From assembly GCF_001152565.1 (NCBI RefSeq), contig NZ_CQAZ01000011.1, forward strand, positions 43,989-107,988: DNA of 64,000 nt, in the 5' to 3' direction. Numbering within the stretch: position 1 is the stretch's first letter; each line of letters starts with the position of its first letter. Origin of the DNA: Yersinia pekkanenii. GTDB lineage: Bacteria; Pseudomonadota; Gammaproteobacteria; Enterobacterales; Enterobacteriaceae. The translations under genes were made by a program, and so were the position numbers. This document shows, piece after piece, positions 37,178 to 47,472 of this stretch. The notes under the pieces were generated by a model. That model made no database searches. It was not told where the DNA came from and worked only from the letters and a program-made list of their open reading frames with translations.

Positions 37178-37624
37178 ATGAAAGCATATCACCCTACCCC
37201 GACGACGAAGACAGGGGCACTCTGGCGTGAAATTGGTTTACCTGCCAGTCGCGGTACCGTATTGGTCGATAGTATCAAGATTGGGTTTTCTGTGGATGTC
37301 ATCGACAGTATCCACCTGTGGGCGTCTATGCCTAAATCTGAAGTATTGCGTGCGACCGGTATTCCCAGCCGTAGCCTGACACGCAGACGCTCCCATGAAG
37401 GTCGGTTCACCCCGGAAGAGAGTGAACGAATTGCACGTTTCGTTCGTGTCATGGATGCGGCAGTTGATCTTTTTGGCGGTGATAAAGGCAAAGCCATAAC
37501 CTGGATGTCTACGCCAATTAAGGGCCTGGGTCACCGCAGCCCTGACTCTCTGCTAGAAACCGAAACAGGTGCATTGGAAGTCTGTGACTTAATTGGGCGG
37601 CTGGAGCACGGGGTATTTTCATAG
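37178..37624 (+). CDS. Xre/MbcA/ParS-family antitoxin
   Basis: A 148-residue antitoxin. The N-terminal and middle part contains an HTH-like region (SEVLRATGIPSRSLTRRRSH). The C-terminal toxin-binding domain (DUF2384) runs from RFVRVMDAAVDLFGGDKGKA to SLLETETGALEVCDLIGRLEHG. It should bind and inhibit the RES protein made from the next gene and repress the operon. GAGGAGG lies 6 nt before the ATG. The module is inserted between tyrR and ycjF, which are neighbours in E. coli. Confidence 0.9.
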   Translation: MKAYHPTPTTKTGALWREIGLPASRGTVLVDSIKIGFSVDVIDSIHLWASMPKSEVLRATGIPSRSLTRRRSHEGRFTPEESERIARFVRVMDAAVDLFGGDKGKAITWMSTPIKGLGHRSPDSLLETETGALEVCDLIGRLEHGVFS

Positions 37625-37659
37625 CTGAGCGCCAGAAAAGATCAGGATATATTACAGGG

Positions 37660-37703
37660 ATGAGCACGCGATGAAATACAAGCAACCGGGCCGAGACTTA
37701 TGA
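37660..37703 (+). other. Chain of two mini-frames leading into the RES gene
   Basis: ATG 37660 encodes M-S-T-R and its TGA overlaps ATG 37671. That second frame encodes MKYKQPGRDL, and its TGA (37701-37703) overlaps both possible toxin ATGs (37700, 37703). The toxin itself has no good ribosome site. The chain could throttle toxin synthesis by re-initiation. This is inference from the overlaps. Confidence 0.35.
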
Positions 37704-38158
37704 TGCTCTACCGCATTGTGATGCGCCGTTATCTTGCATCAACCTGGACCGGTTATGGCGCTGAGATCTATGGCGGCCGCTGGAATCATAAAGGTCACGC
37801 TGCTATCTATTTAGCCAGCAGTGTCTCGCTGGCGATGCTGGAAACGCTGGTACATATTCAAGACAGCTCCACACTCAGCGAGTTTGAGTTATTCCAGATT
37901 GAGATTGATGACAGTAATATAATGCTGTTACAACCACAGGATTGGCCCACAGGCTGGCGTGATGATCCCGCACCGGTTGCCACGATGGACGTCGGCACTG
38001 AGTGGCTGGCGTCAGGATCATCGATTGGATTACTGATCCCGTCCACGCTGGTGCCATCAGAAAACAATATGTTGCTCAACCCGCAGCACAAAGATTTCCC
38101 AGCCTGTCTGAACAGTGTCAAATCGCTGTCTTTCGCCTTCGACCCACGGCTAAAATAG
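37700..38158 (+). CDS. RES-domain toxin
   Basis: A 152-residue RES-family toxin. The conserved Arg is in EIYGGRWNHKG and the conserved Glu in IYLASSVSLAMLETLVH, with a Ser in the C-terminal half. RES toxins consume NAD+ when freed from their Xre partner and arrest growth. ATG 37700 or 37703; ribosome site weak. It is 75 nt after the antitoxin, and ends 6 nt from convergent ycjF. Confidence 0.88.
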   Translation: MMLYRIVMRRYLASTWTGYGAEIYGGRWNHKGHAAIYLASSVSLAMLETLVHIQDSSTLSEFELFQIEIDDSNIMLLQPQDWPTGWRDDPAPVATMDVGTEWLASGSSIGLLIPSTLVPSENNMLLNPQHKDFPACLNSVKSLSFAFDPRLK

Positions 38159-38163
38159 CCCTA

Positions 38164-39228
38164 TCATGGCTGACCAGACTTGTCTTTTTTCGGCAGCGTA
38201 TTTTTCAGTTGGCTAATCAACTGGCGGCGGAAATCCCCCAACTTAGGTTTATCACCTTCCAGCCACGGTAACGGGCGGCATAACTCCATGGCTTTGATAC
38301 CCAGCCGTGCCGTCAGTAAACCAGCGCCAATCCCTTGGGCCGCACGGGCTGACAAACGGGCGGCTAAGTCCTGTGACAACCAATCCATACCCACTTCCCG
38401 CACTAATTCAGACGCGCCCGCAAAGGCTATGTTCAGTAATACCAGGCGGAACAAGCGGATACGGCTGAAATACCCCAGTTCAATACCATACAGAGCGGCA
38501 ATACGATTAATCAGGCGAATATTACGCCAGGCGATGAAGGCCATATCCACCAATGCCAGCGGGCTGACGGCAATCATCAACGCGGATTCAGCAGCATAAC
38601 GGCTGATTTCGGCCCGCGCCTGGTTATCCAGTGCGGGTTGCACTAATTTGGCATACAGTTCAACCACTTCCCGATCATTATGGGTCTCATGCAGTGAAGC
38701 CTGCCAGCGTTGTAGTGCCGGATGCCCCTGGTCCAATCCAGCCTGGCGAGCCAATTTTTCACAAAAAGCGCGCCCCTTACCGAGACCGTGACTGACCAGC
38801 AGCTCCCTGGCAATATCCCGTTCTTCAGCCCGTTGGCGTAAGCGATACAAACGCCGCCACTCAGTAACTACCGAGCCGACACCGGCCAACACAATCAACC
38901 CACCGGCGGTAGTGGCCCCTAGCGCTATCCAATCCTGCTGCTGCCAGGCCTGATTGACCCATTGCACTGACTGAGCAATCACGCTGACGCCAAATAGTGC
39001 CAGACCGATGGTCACCATTTTACGCCACAGACTGCGTTTGGGTTTCAGCGCCGCATTGACCAAACCTTCTACCCGGCCTTCTTCATCTTCGGCATCCAAT
39101 TCAGGGGCCGCAGGATAGAAATTCTCCGCCGCTTGTTGGGTGAATGCCTGTGCCGCTTTTAATACCGGTTCATCCAGTGGTTGTAGCGGCTGTTCAAAAT
39201 CAATCCGTGGTTTTAACGGTTCGCTCAT
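38164..39228 (-). CDS. ycjF: YcjF inner-membrane protein (DUF697)
   Basis: A 354-residue protein (E. coli 353). An acidic cytoplasmic N-terminus precedes two membrane helices (about 70-125: [15 protein letters not shown] and [18 protein letters not shown]). The C-terminal DUF697 domain contains [20 protein letters not shown]. Its start overlaps the ycjX stop by 4 nt. It is the membrane partner of YcjX; both belong to the phage-shock regulon in E. coli. Confidence 0.95.
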   Translation of the reverse strand: MSEPLKPRIDFEQPLQPLDEPVLKAAQAFTQQAAENFYPAAPELDAEDEEGRVEGLVNAALKPKRSLWRKMVTIGLALFGVSVIAQSVQWVNQAWQQQDWIALGATTAGGLIVLAGVGSVVTEWRRLYRLRQRAEERDIARELLVSHGLGKGRAFCEKLARQAGLDQGHPALQRWQASLHETHNDREVVELYAKLVQPALDNQARAEISRYAAESALMIAVSPLALVDMAFIAWRNIRLINRIAALYGIELGYFSRIRLFRLVLLNIAFAGASELVREVGMDWLSQDLAARLSARAAQGIGAGLLTARLGIKAMELCRPLPWLEGDKPKLGDFRRQLISQLKNTLPKKDKSGQP

Positions 39229-40622
39229 CGCAATTTATCTCCCAATAAGAATTCCATTACGGCATCCAGGCGAATATGTGGCAATGGACTGTCAACGTTG
39301 ACGGCCTGCGGGCGGAACTCGTCAAAATGGAACCCCTGCTGTTGCCAGAAAGCCGGGCCTGGCAAACGGGCAGGAACATCGCCGGGGAATACCGTCAGCG
39401 GCCCACCATCTACCAGACGATGACCGCGTAACGCCGGTATTTTTTGCCCCTGATGGTCGACAATGCCACTTTCTGTCGCCTGTACTGATGCCAACCCGAC
39501 ACAATCCATGCTGATCCCTTCAAAAGCGGCATTTTGCCAAGCTTCTTGCACCAATTGTTGTAGCAGCGATACCAGATTCGCGTGTTGATCAGCCGTTACA
39601 TGGTCAGCTTTAGTTGCCGCAAACATCAGTTTATCGATGCACGGCGAGAATAAACGGCGAAATAATGTACGCTTACCGTAATGAAAACTTTGCATTAATT
39701 GTGTCAAGGCCAGGCGCATATCATTAAACGCTTGCGGGCCGCTGTTCAACGGTTGCAAGCAATCCACCAGCACAATTTGCCGATCAAAACGGACAAAATG
39801 TTCTTTATAAAAGCCTTTGACTACCGAGTTACAATAATAATTAAAACGAGTGCGTAGCATGCCCAGATTGGAGTGTTTATCCGCCTGCGCCAACCGTGAT
39901 CCACCCAGTTCATTCACTTCCGGCCACGGGAAAAACTGTAATGCTGGCGCACCCGCCATATCACCGGGTAACACAAATCGCCCCGGTTGAATGAAATGCA
40001 GACCTTCATTTTTGCAACGAATAAGATAATCGGTATAGGCTTGTGCAATGGCAGCCAGCTGATTTTCATCCGCAGGGGCTAATGGATCACACTGCTGACA
40101 CAGCGTCAGCCATGGTTTGGCCCATTCTGCGCGGTCACCTTGAAGCAAACCCGCCATCTGGTGCGACCAGCTTAAATAGTCCTGTTCCAACATCGGTAAA
40201 TCCAGCAACCATTCACCAGGATAATCGACAATCTCCAGATATAGCGTCGACGTCTCTTTAAAATGACGCAACAGCGAATCACCGGATCGGAACCGTAGAG
40301 CTAAGCGGATCTCACTGACGCCACGGGTCGGCGTGGGCCAGTTTGGTGGTGTGCCATATAAAGCCGCCAATCCTTCATCATAGGTAAAACGTTGAATACC
40401 TAAATCACGCTGCGGCACTCGCTTCACGCCGAGTAGCCGTTCTTCACGCACAGCAGAAAACAGCGGTAGACGAGCGCCGCTGTGGACATGGAGCAATTGA
40501 TTCACTAAAGAAGTAATAAACGCGGTTTTCCCGCTGCGGCTCAAGCCGGTGACCGCTAATCGAAGATGGCGATCCATCCCACGGTTGACCAATGACGTAA
40601 TCTCATTTTGCAGTCGTTTCAT
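39225..40622 (-). CDS. ycjX: YcjX GTP-binding protein (DUF463)
   Basis: A 465-residue P-loop NTPase, the same length as in E. coli. Walker A is [10 protein letters not shown] (about 26-35), and a [11 protein letters not shown] segment acts as Walker B/switch. ATG 40622 has AGGAG 5 nt upstream; a TTG at 40637 would swallow that site. The start lies inside the end of pspD (20-nt overlap), so ycjX and ycjF follow the psp operon. Stress-linked role unknown in detail. Confidence 0.95.
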   Translation of the reverse strand: MKRLQNEITSLVNRGMDRHLRLAVTGLSRSGKTAFITSLVNQLLHVHSGARLPLFSAVREERLLGVKRVPQRDLGIQRFTYDEGLAALYGTPPNWPTPTRGVSEIRLALRFRSGDSLLRHFKETSTLYLEIVDYPGEWLLDLPMLEQDYLSWSHQMAGLLQGDRAEWAKPWLTLCQQCDPLAPADENQLAAIAQAYTDYLIRCKNEGLHFIQPGRFVLPGDMAGAPALQFFPWPEVNELGGSRLAQADKHSNLGMLRTRFNYYCNSVVKGFYKEHFVRFDRQIVLVDCLQPLNSGPQAFNDMRLALTQLMQSFHYGKRTLFRRLFSPCIDKLMFAATKADHVTADQHANLVSLLQQLVQEAWQNAAFEGISMDCVGLASVQATESGIVDHQGQKIPALRGHRLVDGGPLTVFPGDVPARLPGPAFWQQQGFHFDEFRPQAVNVDSPLPHIRLDAVMEFLLGDKLR

Positions 40623-40842
40623 GCTTCTCCTTGGCAAATTGGCCCGCAGCGGCCTGCATTGCGCGTTTTAACATGGGTTCCAGCAGCATTAGCAACAGCC
40701 AACGCAGGGGCTTACGGCTCACACTTTTTACTATTAACCCCGCGGCTCCGGCCGGGCCATAGGTCAGCGCAACAGTAAAAATAAGTTTAATCAGCGTGGT
40801 TAATATGACACCTGCGCGTGAACGGGCGAGGTTATTGTTCAT
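40603..40842 (-). CDS. pspD: Phage shock protein PspD
   Basis: A 79-residue protein with the family core LTYGPAGAAGLIVKSVSRKP and LLEPMLKRA. It is a peripheral membrane component of the Psp response. ATG 40842 (GGAGGG 9 nt upstream) is preferred over a TTG at 40860. The 3' end overlaps ycjX. Confidence 0.9.
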   Translation of the reverse strand: MNNNLARSRAGVILTTLIKLIFTVALTYGPAGAAGLIVKSVSRKPLRWLLLMLLEPMLKRAMQAAAGQFAKEKHETTAK

Positions 40843-40947
40843 CTTTTTGCCCTCCGGCAAGCCGTATTGATCAAGAACAACATAAAAGTCTATGGCCCAC
40901 TATCCAGCAATGGCAGGCCAATAATTACCGTTAAATTTCTGGTGACA

Positions 40948-41307
40948 CTACAACTGGCCAAAACGGCTCTGCACACCAAAAGTCTCGGAGGTGACATAAC
41001 GCTCTACCTGGCGTAAACGCTGCTCCCCAGCAGCCAACTCATACTCTAGTTGATCCAGAAGTTGGTGCGGCGTCGCTTGGTTATGCTCACTGAAACTGGC
41101 GGCGGGTACCGGCTCCAGCATAAAAGTCAGCACAATGTAGGCCACTATAGTGAAAACGAACAAGCCAAAAAACAGTGATAACACCACCATCACCCGAATT
41201 AATCGCACCGGAATATCAAAATAGTGCGCCAGGCCGGCACATACTCCTTTGATCATGCCCTCTTCTGGCACCCGGTACAGTTTCTTGTTGCTCAATACAT
41301 TCGCCAT
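40948..41307 (-). CDS. pspC: Phage shock protein PspC
   Basis: A 119-residue inner-membrane protein. The PspC domain reads LYRVPEEGMIKGVCAGLAHY then FDIPVRLIRV, followed by a membrane helix (LFFGLFVFTIVAYIVLTFML). With PspB it senses membrane stress and draws PspA to the membrane; in Yersinia it is needed to survive secretin mislocalisation. The start overlaps the last base of pspB. Confidence 0.96.
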   Translation of the reverse strand: MANVLSNKKLYRVPEEGMIKGVCAGLAHYFDIPVRLIRVMVVLSLFFGLFVFTIVAYIVLTFMLEPVPAASFSEHNQATPHQLLDQLEYELAAGEQRLRQVERYVTSETFGVQSRFGQL

Positions 41308-41534
41308 TATGACTGCCTCCAGTTCGGGTGCTGTGCATCAAGAATTTCTTCCAATGTTTGGATCCGCTCACGCATCCGACGAGCATCCTCAGTTAACGCT
41401 GAGAGGCGCTGCATATCTTGATGGCTGAGCTGAGCGCCACTTTGCTGACGATTGCTGTAGTGCAGCCATAACCAAATGGGTGCCACAAACAACACAAAAA
41501 TTGTCAACGGAATGGCAAGAAACAGGATACTCAT
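41307..41534 (-). CDS. pspB: Phage shock protein PspB
   Basis: A 75-residue protein. It has one N-terminal membrane helix (LAIPLTIFVLFVAPIWLWLH) and a cytoplasmic coiled coil (LSALTEDARRMRERIQTLEE). It is the partner of PspC. Confidence 0.96.
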   Translation of the reverse strand: MSILFLAIPLTIFVLFVAPIWLWLHYSNRQQSGAQLSHQDMQRLSALTEDARRMRERIQTLEEILDAQHPNWRQS

Positions 41535-41636
41535 TATTTTCCCTTAATCATCTAGCGGGTATCCGCATTTTAATTATGGCAGGCCATCGGGATCCTGATG
41601 GCCCGTTCAACTTATTAACCTCACGCGGTAAGCGGG

Positions 41637-42302
41637 TTACTCTGCCGAATTCATTTTCGCTTTCAGTGCTGCCAACTGGCTACTGATTTCATCATCAACT
41701 CTCAGTTCGGCAAATTGCTGATCCAGCGATTTTTGTTTGCCTACACCGACAGTTTCAGCTTCGGCTTCCATATGGTCAATACGCCGTTCAAACTGCTCAA
41801 AACGCGCCATAGCCTCATCCAGTTTCCCGCTGTCTAGCTGGCGGCGAACATCACGGGATGACGCGGCGGCCTGATGACGCAGAGTCAGGGCTTGCTGTCT
41901 GGCCCGAGTTTCAGTCAGCTTACTTTCCAGCTCGGTGATTTCATGTTTCATGCGGTTCAGTGTTTCATCTACCGTTGCTACTTCACGGGTCAGGGTGTCA
42001 ATTAACGCTGCAACCTTTTGCTTTTCAATCAGTGCCGCACGAGCCAAATCTTCTTTATCTTTGCGCAGTGCCAGCTCGGCTTTATTCTGCCACTCCTGCT
42101 GCTGGCTTTCGCTGAGATCGATACGGCGCAATAATTGCTTTTTCTCAGCTAAAGCACGGGCTGATGTCGAGCGAATTTCCACCAGTGTATCTTCCATTTC
42201 CTGAATCATCAGGCGTACCAACTTTTGCGGGTCTTCCGCTTTATCCAGCAATGTATTAATGTTGGCGTTCACGATATCGGCAAAACGCGAAAAAATACCC
42301 AT
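41637..42302 (-). CDS. pspA: Phage shock protein PspA
   Basis: A 221-residue IM30/Vipp1-family coiled-coil protein (E. coli 222). It starts [20 protein letters not shown], with an amphipathic membrane-binding helix, and continues with long heptads ([20 protein letters not shown]). It restrains PspF when unstressed and patches damaged inner membrane when induced. First gene of pspABCD, read from the sigma-54 promoter at 42429-42445. Confidence 0.97.
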   Translation of the reverse strand: MGIFSRFADIVNANINTLLDKAEDPQKLVRLMIQEMEDTLVEIRSTSARALAEKKQLLRRIDLSESQQQEWQNKAELALRKDKEDLARAALIEKQKVAALIDTLTREVATVDETLNRMKHEITELESKLTETRARQQALTLRHQAAASSRDVRRQLDSGKLDEAMARFEQFERRIDHMEAEAETVGVGKQKSLDQQFAELRVDDEISSQLAALKAKMNSAE

Positions 42303-42428
42303 GATTTACGTCCTCTCTGACTTATTGAATCTCTAAAATAGTGGCGTCTGGTTGCACTGTTAGCGTCATTACCTAAGCTTAATGATGCCTAATTCGATTC
42401 CCTCAGACATATTCCTCCCATAGACAAT

Positions 42429-42445
42429 ATCAAGAGTCATGCCAA
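42429..42445 (-). promoter_or_regulatory. Sigma-54 promoter of pspABCD
   Basis: TTGGCATGACTCTTGAT on the minus strand: GG, exactly 10 bp, then GA (usually GC), matching TGGCAYG-N4-TTGC with one mismatch at the -12. It lies about 127 bp before pspA, with an A/T-rich tract suited to IHF further upstream and pspF divergent. Confidence 0.88.
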
Positions 42446-42551
42446 CTTTTTATAAAAGTTAATAAATTGAAAAATAACAAAAAAAAATTTTTGACTCAAT
42501 TAAGATAAAATGTAGAGTGATTACTTTAACTAACTATTGGCGAATTTCATC

Positions 42552-43565
42552 ATGAGTGAGCAATTAGAAAACCTATTAGGGGAAGCCAACTCTTTTGTTG
42601 AAGTACTGGAGCAAGTTTCAGGACTGGCAAAACTGAACAAGCCCGTATTGGTGATTGGTGAACGAGGCACCGGTAAAGAGCTCATTGCCCATCGCCTACA
42701 TTATTTATCCGACCGCTGGCAGGGGCCTTTTATTTCCCTTAACTGCGCCGCACTTAATGAAAATCTACTCGATTCGGAGTTATTTGGTCATGAGGCCGGT
42801 GCCTTTACCGGCGCACAAAAACGCCATCTGGGCCGTTTTGAACGGGCCGACCGAGGTACACTGTTTTTGGATGAACTGGCGACCGCACCCATGCTGGTGC
42901 AGGAAAAACTATTGCGCGTGATTGAGTATGGCCATCTGGAGCGTGTCGGCGGGAGCCAACCATTACACGTTGATGTTCGTTTAGTGTGTGCGACTCATGA
43001 TAACTTGCCCGCCTTAGCCGCTGCCGGGAAATTCCGCCCCGACCTGCTGGACCGCCTTGCCTTTGATGTCGTGCAATTGCCGCCGCTGCGTGAACGCCAG
43101 CAAGATATCATGTTACTGGCCGAACACTTTGCCATCCAGATGTGCCGAGAGTTGGGTCTGCCGTTGTTCCCAGGTTTTACACCTCAAGCTAAACAGCAAC
43201 TGCTGGAATATCGCTGGCCGGGCAATGTGCGAGAATTGAAAAATGTCGTAGAACGTTCAGTGTATCGCCACGGGAACAGTGAGCAATCGCTGGATAATAT
43301 TATTATTAATCCTTTCGCAACCCGACCCCCCCCTGAAAGCACAGATCGAGAAATTGCAGGCGATCACTTAGCGGCGCGTCCTCAATTACCACTCGACCTA
43401 AAGCACTGGTTGCATAACAGTGAACAGCAAATGTTAGAACATGCCCTGAAACAAGCTCGATTTAATCAACGCAAAGCGGCGAGCTTGCTCGGGTTAACTT
43501 ATCATCAGTTACGCGGTATGTTAAAAAAACACGCTATTTTGGCAAGTGATAGTGAAACGCAATAA
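42552..43565 (+). CDS. pspF: Sigma-54 enhancer-binding activator PspF
   Basis: A 337-residue activator made of an AAA+ domain and a C-terminal Fis-type HTH, without an N-terminal receiver. Walker A is GERGTGKE, the sigma-54 loop is AGAFTGAQ, Walker B is GTLFLDELATA, and the HTH is NQRKAASLLGLTYHQLRGML. ATG 42552 is taken; the frame opens at TTG 42537. It drives the divergent psp operon and is inhibited by PspA. Confidence 0.96.
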   Translation: MSEQLENLLGEANSFVEVLEQVSGLAKLNKPVLVIGERGTGKELIAHRLHYLSDRWQGPFISLNCAALNENLLDSELFGHEAGAFTGAQKRHLGRFERADRGTLFLDELATAPMLVQEKLLRVIEYGHLERVGGSQPLHVDVRLVCATHDNLPALAAAGKFRPDLLDRLAFDVVQLPPLRERQQDIMLLAEHFAIQMCRELGLPLFPGFTPQAKQQLLEYRWPGNVRELKNVVERSVYRHGNSEQSLDNIIINPFATRPPPESTDREIAGDHLAARPQLPLDLKHWLHNSEQQMLEHALKQARFNQRKAASLLGLTYHQLRGMLKKHAILASDSETQ

Positions 43566-43589
43566 ATCAGGATTTATCCAACGGCAGGC

Positions 43590-43697
43590 AAAAAAAAAGC
43601 CAGCACCCGAGCTGGCTTAAAAAATACTGGAAGCAATGTGAGCAATGTCGTGCTTTTCTGTTTAAAGCCTGAAACTGCTGGCTTTATCCCGAAGAGC
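43590..43697 (-). ncRNA. ryhB: RyhB-family iron-responsive small RNA
   Basis: Minus strand, about 108 nt. The core AAAGCACGACATTGCTCACA and the following TTGCTTCCAGTATT are identical to the conserved target-pairing core of E. coli RyhB. The terminator (GCCAGC-TCGGGT-GCTGGC region followed by nine T residues) also resembles RyhB's. The 5' part differs and forms a small AAAGCC/GGCTTT stem. A Fur box and promoter lie just upstream. RyhB represses iron-using proteins when iron is scarce. Yersinia carry two RyhB copies; which one this is cannot be told here. The exact 5' end is inferred from the -10. Confidence 0.94.
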
Positions 43698-43703
43698 AAA
43701 TCG

Positions 43704-43732
43704 ATGGTAATAGTTATCAATAGCGTTTGCAA
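43704..43732 (-). promoter_or_regulatory. Promoter of the ryhB-like sRNA
   Basis: On the minus strand: TTGCAA (43732-43727), 17-bp spacer, TACCAT (43709-43704). The predicted start is G43697. Confidence 0.65.
43705..43719 (-). promoter_or_regulatory. Fur box over the ryhB-like promoter
   Basis: TGATAACTATTACCA matches the 7-1-7 Fur consensus TGATAATNATTATCA at 12 of 14 defined positions and overlaps the -10, the arrangement for iron repression. Confidence 0.85.
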
Positions 43733-43980
43733 ATACTTTGTTGAGAATTTTTCTCATCCCCATACTAACACTGATGGAATTAACGTCAGGTGCTGCATGA
43801 AACGCCGTTTTTCGCGCCCATGTCACTCGCCACTTCCTCTCGCATAAACAACAATTTGCTGTTTATTCATCTCAATTGCGGCAACAACCCGCAGACAGTG
43901 CAGTTGTTTTGCTCAATGGATTGGGAGGAGTGCCAGATTACGGTACACTAAGAGTATTACTGACTGACTGCGAAGCGTTT
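43733..43980. other. sapA upstream region
   Basis: No gene. The sapA frame is open back to 43876, but those residues lack a signal peptide at the start and any ribosome site. No clear promoter recognised. Confidence 0.4.
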
Positions 43981-45633
43981 ATGCGTGCTTTACTTATTTG
44001 GATGCTATCGCTGGCTTGCCTGGCGACCTCAGCGCTGGCGCAACCTGCCCCGGCTTCCCAACCCTCTCCATCGCTACCGGACATCCGTCAGCGAGGTTTT
44101 GTCTATTGCGTCAGTGGGATACTTAATACCTTCAATCCACAGATGGCCAGTAGCGGCTTAACGATCGATACACTGGCGGCACAACTTTATGACCGCCTGC
44201 TAGATGTCGATCCTTACACCTATCGGCTGATCCCTGAATTAGCCGAAAGCTGGCAAGTGCTGGATAACGGTGCCACCTATCGTTTTCATTTGCGTAAAGA
44301 CGTTCCATTCCAAACAACCGATTGGTTTACCCCAACCCGGATGATGAACGCCGACGATGTAATATTCAGTTTCCAGCGGGTATTTGACTCACAACACCCC
44401 TACCATGACGTTAATGGCGGCGAGTATCCTTACTTTGATAGTTTGCAATTTGCCGATGCCGTGCAAAGTGTCAAAAAGCTGGATGATTACACCGTTGAAT
44501 TCAAACTGAAAGCACCAGATGCATCATTCCTTTGGCATCTGGCGACCCATTATGCGCCGGTACTTTCCGCCGAATACGCCGATGTATTGATCCAAAAAGG
44601 CCGACAAGAGCAGATCGATCGCGAGCCTGTTGGAACCGGCCCTTTTATGCTGAATGAGTATCGCTCCGGGCAATATATCCGCCTGTTCCGTAACAGTGCT
44701 TATTGGAAAGGTCTGCCGCGCATGCCTCAGGTGGTTATCGATCTGGGTGCTGGCGGTACTGGCCGTTTATCCAAACTACTGACCGGGGAATGTGATGTGC
44801 TGGCGTATCCTGCTGCCAGCCAATTATCTATCTTACGTGATGATCCTCGCCTGCGCCTGACACTGCGCCCAGGAATGAACGTGGCTTATCTGGCTTTCAA
44901 TACCCGTAAGCCGCCGCTAAATGATCAACGGGTGCGTCAGGCTATTGCTTTATCAATTAACAATCAACGATTGATGCAATCAATCTATTATGGCACGGCT
45001 GAAACGGCTGCATCTATTTTACCTCGCGCATCATGGGCTTACGATAATCAGGCTCAGGTGACCGAATATAATCCGGAAAAGGCTAAAGAGATCCTAAAAC
45101 AACTGGGTCTCACTAAATTGCAACTCAACTTATGGGTGCCAACGGCGTCGCAATCTTATAACCCCAGTCCATTAAAGACCGCAGAACTGATTCAGGCTGA
45201 TTTGGCTCAAGTGGGCATTACCGTCAATATCGTGCCAGTCGAGGGCCGCTTCCAGGAAGCACGGCTGATGGATATGAGCCACGATTTGACGCTTTCTGGC
45301 TGGTCAACAGACAGCAATGATCCAGACAGTTTCTTCCGGCCGCTATTAAGCTGCGCGGCAATTCGTTCGCAAACAAACTATGCTCACTGGTGTGATCCAG
45401 AGTTTGATGAATTGCTACAAAAAGCCCTACGCTCCCAGCAATTATCAGCTCGTATTGAATATTATCAGCAAGCTCAGCGTATTCTGGAACAACAATTACC
45501 GTTATTGCCGTTAGCCTCCTCTTTACGGCTACAAGCATATCGATATGATATCAAAGGGTTGGTATTAAGCCCGTTTGGCAATTCTTCTTTTGCTGGCGTC
45601 TTCCGCGAGAGCGATGAGGGTAAAAAGCCATGA
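43981..45633 (+). CDS. sapA: Periplasmic peptide-binding protein SapA
   Basis: A 550-residue family 5 solute-binding protein (E. coli 547) with signal peptide about 1-22 ([10 protein letters not shown]). The signature region [19 protein letters not shown] is clear. In pathogens SapA binds antimicrobial peptides or haem for delivery to SapBCDF. ATG 43981 starts the signal peptide directly. The stop overlaps sapB by 4 nt. Confidence 0.95.
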   Translation: MRALLIWMLSLACLATSALAQPAPASQPSPSLPDIRQRGFVYCVSGILNTFNPQMASSGLTIDTLAAQLYDRLLDVDPYTYRLIPELAESWQVLDNGATYRFHLRKDVPFQTTDWFTPTRMMNADDVIFSFQRVFDSQHPYHDVNGGEYPYFDSLQFADAVQSVKKLDDYTVEFKLKAPDASFLWHLATHYAPVLSAEYADVLIQKGRQEQIDREPVGTGPFMLNEYRSGQYIRLFRNSAYWKGLPRMPQVVIDLGAGGTGRLSKLLTGECDVLAYPAASQLSILRDDPRLRLTLRPGMNVAYLAFNTRKPPLNDQRVRQAIALSINNQRLMQSIYYGTAETAASILPRASWAYDNQAQVTEYNPEKAKEILKQLGLTKLQLNLWVPTASQSYNPSPLKTAELIQADLAQVGITVNIVPVEGRFQEARLMDMSHDLTLSGWSTDSNDPDSFFRPLLSCAAIRSQTNYAHWCDPEFDELLQKALRSQQLSARIEYYQQAQRILEQQLPLLPLASSLRLQAYRYDIKGLVLSPFGNSSFAGVFRESDEGKKP

Positions 45634-46595
45634 TTATCTTTACCTTACGGCGCTTATTGCTGTTAGTGATAACCCTGTTTCTGTTGTCACTGGTCAGTTT
45701 TAGCCTGAGCTATTTTACCCCCCATGCACCATTGGGTGGCGCAGCCCTGCTGGATGCCTATCGTTTCTATTTCAGTAGCTTGCTTCAGTGGGATTTCGGT
45801 GTTTCCAGCATTAACGGCCAGCCGATTAGTGAGCAACTGCGTGAAGCCTTCCCGGCGACCATGGAGTTATGCGTTCTGGCCTTTTCACTGGCACTGTTTG
45901 TCGGTATTCCACTGGGCATTATTGCTGGAGTGATGCGCGGTAAGTGGGCTGATATTGCCATCAGTTCCATTGCCTTGGTCGGTTTCTCTATCCCGGTATT
46001 CTGGCTGGCTTTGTTGTTGATGTTGTTTTTTTCACTGCATTTGGGTTGGCTACCGGTTTCGGGCCGTTTTGATCTGTTGTATCAGGTGAAACCCATCACT
46101 GGGCTGGCCTTGGTCGATGCCTGGCTATCCCCCTCGCCGTATCGCCAAGAGATGATGCTCAGCGCTGTTGCACATATGATTTTGCCTATCACCGCGCTGG
46201 CCGTGGCCCCAACCACCGAGGTCATTCGTCTGATGCGCACCAGTACCGATAATGTTATCGGGCAAAACTACATTAAAGCAGCAGCAACCCGTGGTTTATC
46301 TCGATTCACCATTATTCGCCGCCATGTTCTGCATAATGCTTTACCGCCAATCATTCCAAAATTGGGGTTGCAGTTCTCTACCATGCTGACGCTGGCAATG
46401 ATAACTGAAGTGGTATTTAACTGGCCGGGCTTAGGTCGCTGGCTAATTAACGCCATTCGTCAGCAAGATTACGCGGCGATCTCTGCCGGCGTGATGGTAG
46501 TGGGTACCTTGGTCATCGTTATTAACATTCTGTCAGATATTCTGGGTGCGATGATGACGCCGTTAAAGCATAAGGAATGGTATGCCCTTCGATAA
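45630..46595 (+). CDS. sapB: SapB ABC permease
   Basis: A 321-residue inner-membrane permease of the DppB/OppB family with about six helices. The EAA loop is [20 protein letters not shown] followed by AAATRGLS. It pairs with SapC. Overlaps sapA by 4 nt and sapC by 14 nt. Confidence 0.96.
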   Translation: MIIFTLRRLLLLVITLFLLSLVSFSLSYFTPHAPLGGAALLDAYRFYFSSLLQWDFGVSSINGQPISEQLREAFPATMELCVLAFSLALFVGIPLGIIAGVMRGKWADIAISSIALVGFSIPVFWLALLLMLFFSLHLGWLPVSGRFDLLYQVKPITGLALVDAWLSPSPYRQEMMLSAVAHMILPITALAVAPTTEVIRLMRTSTDNVIGQNYIKAAATRGLSRFTIIRRHVLHNALPPIIPKLGLQFSTMLTLAMITEVVFNWPGLGRWLINAIRQQDYAAISAGVMVVGTLVIVINILSDILGAMMTPLKHKEWYALR

Positions 46596-47472
46596 TGTCT
46601 ACCGTGAGAGGAAAATGCCCAGCCCGCTGCTGTATACCTGGCGGCTTTTCTCTGCTGATGGCCTGGCGATGGTGGGTTTCTACGGTGCCCTGGCCTTATT
46701 AGTGCTGTGTCTGTTGGCTAATACGCTGGCCCCTTATGCCCTTGACCAACAGTTTTTAGGTTATCAACTGCTACCGCCATCCTGGTCACGTTACGGCAAC
46801 GTTTCTTTCTTCCTGGGTACCGATGATTTGGGTCGCGATATTTTAAGCCGCTTATTGGCCGGTACCGCATCAACTTATGGTTCCGCACTGCTGGTAACAC
46901 TGGCGGCGGCACTGTGTGGCGTAGTCCTCGGCGTATTTGCAGGGATCACTCACGGTTTTCGTTCAGCAATTCTTAATCATGTGCTGGATACATTGCTCTC
47001 CATTCCGTCGCTGCTGTTAGCCATCATCGTGGTCGCCTTTGTCGGCCCAAGTTTAGAACATGCCATGTTCGCGGTCTGGCTGGCACTGCTACCTCGGATG
47101 GTTCGAACCATCTATAGCGCAGTACATGATGAATTAGATAAAGAGTATGTCATTGCCGCCCGTTTGGATGGCGCGTCGACACCGCATATTCTGGCTTATG
47201 CCATTTTTCCGAATATTGCCGCGGTGTTGGTCACTGAATTTACCCGCGCACTATCAATGGCGATCCTGGATATTGCCGCATTAGGCTTTCTGGATTTAGG
47301 GGCGCAATTACCCTCACCGGAATGGGGGGCAATGTTGGGTGACTCACTGGATTTAGTCTATGTTGCACCCTGGACCGTGATGCTGCCGGGGGGTGCCATT
47401 CTGGTAAGTGTATTGTTGGTTAACCTGTTAGGTGATGGTATGCGCCGGGCGATTAATGCGGGGGTGGAATAA
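46582..47472 (+). CDS. sapC: SapC ABC permease
   Basis: A 296-residue DppC/OppC-family permease. [19 protein letters not shown] is the family N-terminal motif and [19 protein letters not shown] is the EAA loop. The start MPFDNVYRE is the E. coli start; it overlaps sapB, and its stop touches sapD. Confidence 0.96.
   Translation: MPFDNVYRERKMPSPLLYTWRLFSADGLAMVGFYGALALLVLCLLANTLAPYALDQQFLGYQLLPPSWSRYGNVSFFLGTDDLGRDILSRLLAGTASTYGSALLVTLAAALCGVVLGVFAGITHGFRSAILNHVLDTLLSIPSLLLAIIVVAFVGPSLEHAMFAVWLALLPRMVRTIYSAVHDELDKEYVIAARLDGASTPHILAYAIFPNIAAVLVTEFTRALSMAILDIAALGFLDLGAQLPSPEWGAMLGDSLDLVYVAPWTVMLPGGAILVSVLLVNLLGDGMRRAINAGVE

Noticed and set aside
43876..43980. Upstream extension of sapA
   Set aside because: It would bury the signal peptide 35 residues inside the protein.
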